A DNA stretch of 21,595 nucleotides from Akkermansiaceae bacterium UBA6138 (GTDB lineage: Bacteria; Verrucomicrobiota; Verrucomicrobiia; Verrucomicrobiales; DEV007), in assembly GCA_002422425.1 (NCBI GenBank), contig DIVG01000043.1, forward strand, positions 1 to 21,595, in the 5' to 3' direction. The notes beneath the pieces were generated by a model. It was not told where the DNA came from. It did no database searches and saw only the letters and a list, made by a program, of their open reading frames with translations. The position numbers and the translations under genes are program-made. Shown one piece after another: positions 7,669 to 14,091 of the stretch; positions within the stretch are counted from its first letter, which is position 1; each line of letters opens with the position of its first letter.

Positions 7669-7709
7669 GGACGGTTCATCGAACCGTCCCTTCCGGGCTT
7701 CGCGCCCGG
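7669..7709. repeat. Two adjacent perfect hairpins in the 7590-7806 intergenic region
   Basis: The first palindrome pairs GGACGGTTC (7669-7677) with GAACCGTCC (7681-7689) around ATC. The second pairs CCGGGC (7693-7698) with GCCCGG (7704-7709) around TTCGC. Only three bases separate them. They lie in the 217 bases between the antitoxin remnant and the M1 peptidase gene, where I see no ORF worth calling. No T-run follows, so a REP-like or structured 5' region is as likely as a terminator. Confidence 0.6.
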
Positions 7710-7806
7710 CCAGCATCACCCGACTCAATTCGAACCATGGCCTTAATCCCCGGCCATTCGCGCCAGACCGCTTGCCACATTCACCGGGAACGGCTTAGAC
7801 TCCCGC

Positions 7807-10467
7807 ATGTCCCGACTTTTTCCTGTTCTTTGTCTTCTTTCCCTACTCGTCAGCACCCCGATGCTGCGGGCCGAGTTGCATCTCCATCGCAGCTGGGAAC
7901 TCTGCGCCTGCAAGAGCCACCTCGGCAAAGGATTCCCCTTCGATCCCGATGCCGCCCATGCGGGGAACGGACGCCACTACGCGCCCGATCGGGTCATCGA
8001 TATGAAGCACGTCCTCCTCGATCTCACGCCCGACTTTGTGAAACGCGACCTCGCCGGTGTGGCGACGCTGACCTTTTCCCCCATCGCGAAGCCGATGCGT
8101 CAACTGCGCCTCGATGCGATCGATCTCCAGGTCAGCAAGGTCGAGTCGTCCGCTCCGATCGAGGCCTGGGACGCGGGGAAAAAAGCGATCACGATCACCT
8201 TTGTCGATCCCGTTCCCGTCGATGCCGAGACCACCGTGACGGTGACCTACTCCGCCCATCCGGAGGGCGGCTGGTATTACCGCACCGCCGCGATGGGCTA
8301 CCCGCAGGGGGACGATCATTTCTGGACCCAGGGCGAGCCCCAGACCCATCGTCACTGGTTCCCCGGCTACGATTACCCTAACGAACGTTTCACCAGCGAA
8401 GTGATCTGCCGCGTGCCGAATGGCATGACCGTGCTCTCGAACGGACGCCTCATTAAAGAGGGGCAGGAGGGCGACCGGACCCTCTTTCATTGGCTCCAGG
8501 AAGAGGAGCACGTGAACTACCTCATCTCCGTCGTCGGGGGGTATTTTAAGAAGCTCGAGTCCAAACACGGCGAACTTCCCCTCGCCTTTCTCACCCCTCC
8601 CTCCGAGTTCGCCGTGGCGGAAAACTCCTTCCGCGACACCGCCGCGATCCTCGCCTTTTTTGAAAAGGAAACCGGAGTCAAGTTCCCCTGGGCGAAGTAT
8701 TACAGTGTCTGCGTGACCGACTTCGTCGCCGGCGGCATGGAGAACACCAGTATGACGACGCTGACGACCAACACGCTTTTCTCCGCCGACTCGGAAAACC
8801 TCCGCAGCTCGCACCAGCTCGACGCCCACGAGGTCGCGCACCAGTGGTTCGGCAATCTCCTCACCTGCAAGGACTGGTCCCATCTCTGGCTCAACGAAGG
8901 CTTCGCGACTTACTACACGCATCTCTACGACGCGGAAAAATCCGGCACCGACGAGATGCTCTATCAGCTCCACACCGACGGTCGCCAGGTCATCGACAAC
9001 CCGGACGAAAAGCCCATCGTCTGGCGCGGCTACGTCGATCCCTTCGAGCAATTCGACTACCGCGCTTATCCCAAAGGCGGCTGGGTCCTCCACATGTTGC
9101 GCAGCCAGACCGGCCCCGAACTTTTCCGCAAGACAATCACGACCTACCTCGAACGCCATCGCAACACCAGCGTCGTGACGCAGGATCTCCTCGCCGTCTT
9201 CGAAGAGATGACGGGCCGGTCATGGGACGAGTTCTTTGACCAGTGGGTCTACCACGGCGGCGAACCGCTCCTCAAGGTCGCCTACGCCTGGGACCAGGAG
9301 CGCGGGCAGGCGAAGCTCACGATCCAGCAGACGCAAAAGACGAGTGACAAGGTCCTCCTTTTCGACTTCCCCCTGCCCGTGCGATTCATCGATGAAAAGG
9401 GCACCGTCTCCGACTTCATCGTCCGCATCCACGAAGCGAGCGAGGACTTCTATTTTTCCCTCCCCGCGAAGCCCGCCATCGTGCGTCTCGATCCCGACCT
9501 CACCGTGCTGACCTCGATCGACCTCGCCCTTCCCAATGCGATGCTCTATGCCCAGCTCGAGCGCGGCGATGACATGATGGGACGTCTCCTCGCCGCGAAA
9601 TCCCTCGGCGGGAAAAACGACAGCGAGAGCCTCAAGCGTTTGCAACAGACCCTGACAGGCGATCCTTTCTACGGCGTCCGCATCGAGACGGCCCGGGCCC
9701 TCGCGAAGACTCGCACCCCCGAGTCACTCGCCGTTCTTCTTGCCGCGACGACACAGGATGACGCCCGCGCCCGGAAGGAACTGGTCGCCGCGATCGGGAA
9801 ATTTTATACCTCCGACGCCTTTACCGCCCTGAGTGGCATCATCGGTTCAGAGAAGAATCCCGACATCGTCGTCACCGCGCTCGGCGCCATCTCCGCCTAC
9901 CTGCAGGAGGAAACCGCGCCCGTCCTCCTCACCGCCCTCGATCGGGAGAGCTACCGCCACCGCATCGCCGCCGCCGCCATCTCCGGGCTGCGTAGCCGCG
10001 GTGAAGAAAGCGCCGCCGACCCGATCCTGGAGCATCTGCAGAAAAAAGAGGCCTGTTTTACTACAGGCGACTTTGGGCGCGCCCTCGACAGTCTCGCCTA
10101 CCTTACCCGCATCCGGGACGACGAGGGCCGCACGTCGGTGCAGCAGTTCATCGCCGCCTACCTTGATCATCCCAAAGAAAATCTGCGTCGAGCCGCCATA
10201 GGTGCCCTCGGCACTCTCGAAGATCGCCGCTCCCTCGGCGCGTTGCAGACCTTCGTCGACGCCGGCGATCCCGATTCCCCCGACTCCAAAGCAGCCACCG
10301 AAGCGATCCGGAAAATCACCGCCACACGCGGCGAGGCCGACGAAGTGAAAGACCTCCGCCGCGAACTTCTCGAACTCCAGAAAGAACTCAAAACCGTCCG
10401 CGACGGCCTTGAGACCGTGAAAAAGCAGACCACTCCCGCCCCGCCTGCGGAGAAGGCGAAGGAGTGA
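7807..10467 (+). CDS. Secreted M1-family zinc aminopeptidase with C-terminal HEAT repeats
   Basis: 886 residues. A signal peptide ends near residue 22 (core PVLCLLSLLVS, then MLRA). The M1 peptidase core spans about 60-500: the exopeptidase motif GGMEN (309-313), zinc site HEVAH (341-345) with the third ligand Glu 364 in NEGF exactly 18 residues on, and the catalytic tyrosine probably Tyr 421 in YPKGG. All key residues are present, so it should be an active aminopeptidase of the periplasm or outside. Residues 590-850 are helical HEAT-like repeats built on R-x-x-A-A-x-A-L patterns, and 853-878 form a charged coiled coil, so this C-terminal part probably binds a partner or substrate. The mature N-terminus carries an unusual C-A-C-K-S-H cluster. 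It appears to be monocistronic or leads into the ABC-F gene 92 bases on. Confidence 0.95.
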   Translation: MSRLFPVLCLLSLLVSTPMLRAELHLHRSWELCACKSHLGKGFPFDPDAAHAGNGRHYAPDRVIDMKHVLLDLTPDFVKRDLAGVATLTFSPIAKPMRQLRLDAIDLQVSKVESSAPIEAWDAGKKAITITFVDPVPVDAETTVTVTYSAHPEGGWYYRTAAMGYPQGDDHFWTQGEPQTHRHWFPGYDYPNERFTSEVICRVPNGMTVLSNGRLIKEGQEGDRTLFHWLQEEEHVNYLISVVGGYFKKLESKHGELPLAFLTPPSEFAVAENSFRDTAAILAFFEKETGVKFPWAKYYSVCVTDFVAGGMENTSMTTLTTNTLFSADSENLRSSHQLDAHEVAHQWFGNLLTCKDWSHLWLNEGFATYYTHLYDAEKSGTDEMLYQLHTDGRQVIDNPDEKPIVWRGYVDPFEQFDYRAYPKGGWVLHMLRSQTGPELFRKTITTYLERHRNTSVVTQDLLAVFEEMTGRSWDEFFDQWVYHGGEPLLKVAYAWDQERGQAKLTIQQTQKTSDKVLLFDFPLPVRFIDEKGTVSDFIVRIHEASEDFYFSLPAKPAIVRLDPDLTVLTSIDLALPNAMLYAQLERGDDMMGRLLAAKSLGGKNDSESLKRLQQTLTGDPFYGVRIETARALAKTRTPESLAVLLAATTQDDARARKELVAAIGKFYTSDAFTALSGIIGSEKNPDIVVTALGAISAYLQEETAPVLLTALDRESYRHRIAAAAISGLRSRGEESAADPILEHLQKKEACFTTGDFGRALDSLAYLTRIRDDEGRTSVQQFIAAYLDHPKENLRRAAIGALGTLEDRRSLGALQTFVDAGDPDSPDSKAATEAIRKITATRGEADEVKDLRRELLELQKELKTVRDGLETVKKQTTPAPPAEKAKE

Positions 10468-10545
10468 TCTCCGCTCCGGCGGGCGATGTCCGGGGGCCAT
10501 TCTTAATCCGCTTTCAGTTTGCGGAAAGGGAAGACTCAGCTATGT

Positions 10546-10552
10546 AGGAAGG
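10546..10552 (+). promoter_or_regulatory. Shine-Dalgarno site of the ABC-F gene
   Basis: AGGAAGG lies seven bases before the ATG at 10560 and supports that start. It stands out because most genes in the window lack such a site. Confidence 0.6.
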
Positions 10553-10559
10553 GCCAGTT

Positions 10560-12167
10560 ATGCTCACCATCCGGAACCTTAAAAAATCCTACGGAGGAAG
10601 CTCTCTTTTCGAAGAAGCCGATCTCCAGATCAACTACGATACCCGAGCCGCCCTCGTGGGGCCCAACGGTGCGGGCAAATCCACGATTTTTCGCATCATC
10701 CTCGGGCAGGAGGAAGCTGACCAGGGCACGGTCGATCTCGACGAATGGTCCCTTGTCGGGTATCTGCCGCAGGAGAGCGAGGATGTCGGCAATTTCAGCG
10801 TTCTCGATATCGCGACCGGCCGGGCCGGGACGATCGAGGAACTGGAGACGGAACTGAAGGCGATGGAGGAAGCGGGCACCGTGGATTCGCGTGCCTACTA
10901 CGAAGCCCAAACCAAATTTGACGCTCTCAACGACCCCACCGTCGAGGCGAAGGCAAAAAAGATGCTGCGCGGTCTCGGTTACCCGGCGGAAAACTTCGAT
11001 CGACCCGCCAAAGAAATGAGCGGCGGCTGGATCATGCGGGCGCACCTCGCCCGTCTTCTTGTGATCGAGCCGAGCCTCCTCATGCTCGATGAGCCGACCA
11101 ACCACCTCGACCTGATGTCGCTGCTCTGGTTTCAGGATTACCTGAAAACCTACAACGGCGCCATCCTCATGATTTCGCACGACCGCGAGTTCATGGATGC
11201 CATCGTCACCGAAGTACACGAGATCTCGGAGCGCCGCCTCCTTCATTACAACGGCAACTACTCGGACTTCGAAAAGCAGCGCTACGACAACTACGAGCGC
11301 CAGAACAACGCTTACAAAAACCAGCAGAAGCAGATCGCCGAACTCCAGGCCTTTGCGAACAAGTTCCGTTCCGTCTCCTCGAAAGCCTCGCAGGCCCAGT
11401 CCAAGCTCAAGGAAATCGACCGTATCGAGAAGATCGAGAAGCCGCAGGCGCCGAAGAAGCCCTTCCGCTTCCAGATCCCCGATCCTCCGCGCGGCGGGCA
11501 GAAGGCCGTCACCCTCGAGGCGATTCATTTTGCCTACGGCACCCACAAGGTCTACGAGGGTATCGATCTCACGATCGAACGGGGCGAACGCACCGTCCTC
11601 GTCGGGCCGAACGGATCGGGTAAGTCGACCCTGCTCAAACTCCTCGGAGGCGAGCTGACGCCCCAGCAGGGCAAGGTCATCCAGGGCCACAACGCCAAGA
11701 TCGGTTACTTTTCCCAGCACCGTTCCGCGACCCTGAACCCGAACAACTCCGTTCTCACCGAAGTCCTCGAGGCCGCACCCACTCTCCGCGAAGACGAAGC
11801 CCGCGGCATCCTCGGGTCCTTCATGTTCCGCAAGGAGGAGGTCTACAAGATGACCCGCGTCCTCAGCGGAGGGGAAAAGAGCCGCCTCAACCTTATCAAG
11901 TTCCTTGTTGATCCGCCGAACATCCTCCTCATGGATGAGCCGACGACCCACCTCGATATCCTTACGGTTGAGTCTCTCATCCTCGCCCTTGAGAACTACG
12001 CCGGGACGCTCGTCTTCATTTCGCACGACGTGCACTTCATTAAAAAGCTCGCCAAAGATGTCATTCATGTCGCCAACGGCAACGCGAAGCGCTTCAACGG
12101 CGACTGGGATTATTTCATCGAAAAATCCGGTTCAGGGAATGAGCGCGCCGCGCTGACGGCGGAGTGA
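10560..12167 (+). CDS. ABC-F family ATPase (ribosome-associated translation factor type)
   Basis: 535 residues, the usual size for short ABC-F proteins such as YbiT. It has two ABC domains and no membrane segment. Domain 1 has Walker A GPNGAGKST (34-42), signature MSGGW (153-157) and Walker B LLMLDEPTNHLD (around 175-185). Domain 2 has GPNGSGKST (around 348-357), signature LSGGEKS (around 435) and ILLMDEPTTHLD (around 455-465). Between them lies the charged, glutamine-rich linker (about 236-300) that enters the ribosomal E site in known ABC-F proteins. ABC-F members regulate translation or protect ribosomes from antibiotics; the subgroup cannot be fixed by eye, and housekeeping is more likely here. 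The signature of the first domain ends in W instead of the usual Q or E. Confidence 0.95.
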   Translation: MLTIRNLKKSYGGSSLFEEADLQINYDTRAALVGPNGAGKSTIFRIILGQEEADQGTVDLDEWSLVGYLPQESEDVGNFSVLDIATGRAGTIEELETELKAMEEAGTVDSRAYYEAQTKFDALNDPTVEAKAKKMLRGLGYPAENFDRPAKEMSGGWIMRAHLARLLVIEPSLLMLDEPTNHLDLMSLLWFQDYLKTYNGAILMISHDREFMDAIVTEVHEISERRLLHYNGNYSDFEKQRYDNYERQNNAYKNQQKQIAELQAFANKFRSVSSKASQAQSKLKEIDRIEKIEKPQAPKKPFRFQIPDPPRGGQKAVTLEAIHFAYGTHKVYEGIDLTIERGERTVLVGPNGSGKSTLLKLLGGELTPQQGKVIQGHNAKIGYFSQHRSATLNPNNSVLTEVLEAAPTLREDEARGILGSFMFRKEEVYKMTRVLSGGEKSRLNLIKFLVDPPNILLMDEPTTHLDILTVESLILALENYAGTLVFISHDVHFIKKLAKDVIHVANGNAKRFNGDWDYFIEKSGSGNERAALTAE

Positions 12168-12211
12168 GGGGTATGAGTTAACGGGTCAGCGAGCCCAAAG
12201 GGGACAAGGAA

Positions 12212-12230
12212 GGGGGCTTGCCAAGCCCCC
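12212..12230. terminator. Strong hairpin 44 bases after the ABC-F stop
   Basis: GGGGGCTT (12212-12219) pairs perfectly with AAGCCCCC (12223-12230) around GCC. It could end the ABC-F transcript, but it is followed by AAACG rather than a T-run. The same GGGGCTT..AAGCCCC pattern recurs twice downstream, so it is probably the first member of a repeat family. Confidence 0.5.
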
Positions 12231-12247
12231 AAACGAAGCAACGGGCA

Positions 12248-12360
12248 ACGGGGCTTAGGCAAGCCCCGCTCCTTGATTACTCGCCACGCCCCACCGGAGC
12301 ATAGAGCCACGGGGCTTACAAGTCCCGCGCCTTGATTACTCGCCACGCCCCCACCGGAGC
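12248..12360. repeat. Tandem duplication of a ~52-base unit carrying a GGGGCTT..AAGCCCC palindrome
   Basis: Copy A is 12248-12300 and copy B is 12309-12360, with an 8-base spacer. Both begin ACGGGGCTTA and end with a nearly identical tail, CTTGATTACTCGCCACGCC then CCACCGGAGC. Copy A has a perfect seven-base stem (12250-12256 with 12261-12267). In copy B the stem has shrunk and contains a G-T wobble. The 261 bases between the ABC-F and beta-helix genes hold no gene I can support. Confidence 0.8.
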
Positions 12361-12428
12361 CCCTGTCCCCCCGGAAAAACCGCGTCTGCGTCCTTGTTCA
12401 TTCCGCTCTCCCGCTTCTACTCTCTCCC

Positions 12429-13793
12429 ATGAAGCACCTCCTCGCCCTTGTTCTATTCCCTTTCTCATTCGCCCTTGCGGCGGAACCTCCGCTGGCGACC
12501 GCGCAGTTTCCCGAACTCGGGGCTATGCCCGATCGCACCGAGGACTTTCGCAAACAGATCGCGGAGAACGGAGGGACCCTCCTCCTCGAGGCGGGTGTGC
12601 ACCGGCTTACCGGGACCCTCGAATTTGCCCTTGCCGGAAAAGGCACCGCTCTCGTCCGCCCTTCCGGCGGTCCGGTTACCCTCATCATGGACGGCGCCGG
12701 ACCCGCCATTCGCATCGTCGGATCCCACGAGGGCACTGCCTCTCCCGCTTCGTTCCAGCCCGCGACCTGGAACGAGCGGATGCCCATCGTCGAGGGCATC
12801 GAGATCGTCGGCAATCACCCCGAAGCCGACGGCGTTGAACTCGTCCGCACCTTCGAAGCCATCATTTCCAAAGTCGCGGTGCGATGGTGCCGCACCGGCA
12901 TACGGCTCTTCGAACGCAACCGCAACGTGACGATTTCGGATGTGAATCTCTACGAGAACAGCGGGATCGGCCTCTTCCTCGACGACGTCAATCTCCACCA
13001 GATCAATGTCGGCAACTCGCATATCAGCTACAACCGCGGCGGCGGCATCGTCGTGCGCGACGGCAATGTGCGGAATCTCCAGATCACCGGCTGCGACATC
13101 GAGTCCAACATGCCCGGTGACGACACGCCCACGACGACGGCGAACATCCTCCTTGATCTCTCGGGCTCGACCGATGACAAGTCCCGCTCCATCGCCGAAG
13201 TCGCGATCACCGGCTGCACGATCCAGCACAGCTCGAACTATTCGGGAAAGGACTTTGATATGCTCGCCCCGGGCGGGGCGAACATCCGCTTCCTCGGCAA
13301 AAAGATCGCCCCGATCGACTCGGTCACGATAACCGGCAACGTCCTCAGCGACACTGAACTCAACATCGACCTGCGCACCTGCACCGACATCACCCTAACG
13401 GGGAACAATTTCTTTGCCCCCAATCCTGATAACCTTCACGTGATCGACTGCAGGAGGGTCATCGTCAACGGCAACACCTTCAACCCCCGCGAATTCGAAC
13501 GTCCGGGGCGTGTCTTTTTTGATGCCTGTCAGGATTGCATCCTATCGAACAACACCTTCCGCGCCCTCCTCGCCGAAGACGGAGCCGTCGTCGTGAAAAA
13601 TTCCACCCGCATGAGCCTGACCGACAATGTCCTCACCGAATCCGCGAGCGGTCTCCGCATCGAGGGATCAAGCCACGTTATCGTGAAGGACTGGATCGTC
13701 TCCCTGACAACGCCTCCCGCCGACGGTGCCTGGATCAACCGTGACGAAGCATCCAGCGGAATCGTCGATTCGGGGAATGTGGTGGCGGAGTGA
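12429..13793 (+). CDS. Exported right-handed parallel beta-helix protein
   Basis: 454 residues with a short signal peptide (MKHLLALVLFPFSFALAAE, cleavage near 17-18). The N-terminal part (about 28-60) has the FRKQIAENGGTLLLEAGVHRL pattern of a beta-helix cap, in which a strand starts the pectate-lyase-like coil. From about residue 115 to 430 the sequence repeats coils of 20-25 residues with the N-x-F/I-x-x-N asparagine-ladder pattern, for example NVTISDVNLYENSGIG and GNNFFAPNPDNLHV. This is the fold of polysaccharide lyases, hydrolases and adhesins. I see no catalytic signature, so activity on a glycan is only possible, not shown. A pyrimidine-rich leader precedes the ATG. The neighbours do not suggest a pathway. 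Confidence 0.86.
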   Translation: MKHLLALVLFPFSFALAAEPPLATAQFPELGAMPDRTEDFRKQIAENGGTLLLEAGVHRLTGTLEFALAGKGTALVRPSGGPVTLIMDGAGPAIRIVGSHEGTASPASFQPATWNERMPIVEGIEIVGNHPEADGVELVRTFEAIISKVAVRWCRTGIRLFERNRNVTISDVNLYENSGIGLFLDDVNLHQINVGNSHISYNRGGGIVVRDGNVRNLQITGCDIESNMPGDDTPTTTANILLDLSGSTDDKSRSIAEVAITGCTIQHSSNYSGKDFDMLAPGGANIRFLGKKIAPIDSVTITGNVLSDTELNIDLRTCTDITLTGNNFFAPNPDNLHVIDCRRVIVNGNTFNPREFERPGRVFFDACQDCILSNNTFRALLAEDGAVVVKNSTRMSLTDNVLTESASGLRIEGSSHVIVKDWIVSLTTPPADGAWINRDEASSGIVDSGNVVAE

Positions 13794-13803
13794 CCGGTAG
13801 GGA
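13794..13803 (+). repeat. Short repeat CCGGTAGGGA, copy 2
   Basis: This is the second copy of the motif seen at 7615-7624, starting immediately after the stop codon of the beta-helix gene and again followed within a few bases by CGCCGGG. Confidence 0.3.
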
Positions 13804-13904
13804 GGCCCGCCGGGGTGTCGAGGATTGACTCTTGATGCGTGAACCTTCGTGTTTGCGGGGCTTCCATCAAAGGGATTCGAGGGTGTCCCGGGATGTTTTT
13901 CGCA

Positions 13905-13932
13905 GGGTGACGCAAGCGGTTTGTCACCTTTT
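13905..13932 (+). terminator. Candidate intrinsic terminator after the beta-helix gene
   Basis: GGTGAC (13906-13911) pairs with GTCACC (13923-13928) around an 11-base loop and is followed by TTTT. It lies about 110 bases past the stop, in the convergent region between the plus-strand block and the minus-strand VWA operon. The T-run is short. Confidence 0.4.
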
Positions 13933-13995
13933 GTCATGCTCCCGAACCCTCCGCCATCAGATCTCCGATCCGCTGGCTGACCCATTGATCCCAAC

Positions 13996-14023
13996 TTAGA
14001 CGCCTTGCCGGCAAGGGGTCTAA
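13996..14023. repeat. Long interrupted palindrome in the convergent intergenic region
   Basis: TTAGAC-G-CCTTGCC is followed by its mirror GGCAAGG-G-GTCTAA: 13 pairs with one G-G mismatch and no spare loop bases. It sits 69 bases past the stop of the minus-strand VWA gene and about 200 bases past the beta-helix stop. It may halt transcription from both sides or bind a dimeric protein; no T-run is present on either strand. The rest of 13794-14091 contains no gene I can support. Confidence 0.6.
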
Positions 14024-14091
14024 ATCTGCGGGACCGAAGTGTTCGTCGGATCGGGAGCCAACTGAATCGGTGCCAATCTCCCGGGAGTCGC

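Noticed and set aside
7669..7740. tRNA-like TTCGAA/TTCGAT motifs, considered as selC (tRNA-Sec)
   Set aside because: No T-arm or acceptor stem can be built around them, and no loop with a UCA anticodon was found. The first is explained by the nine-pair hairpin.
10536..12068. 510-codon open frame opposite the ABC-F gene
   Set aside because: It overlaps completely with two complete ABC domains. The antisense translation shows no motif.
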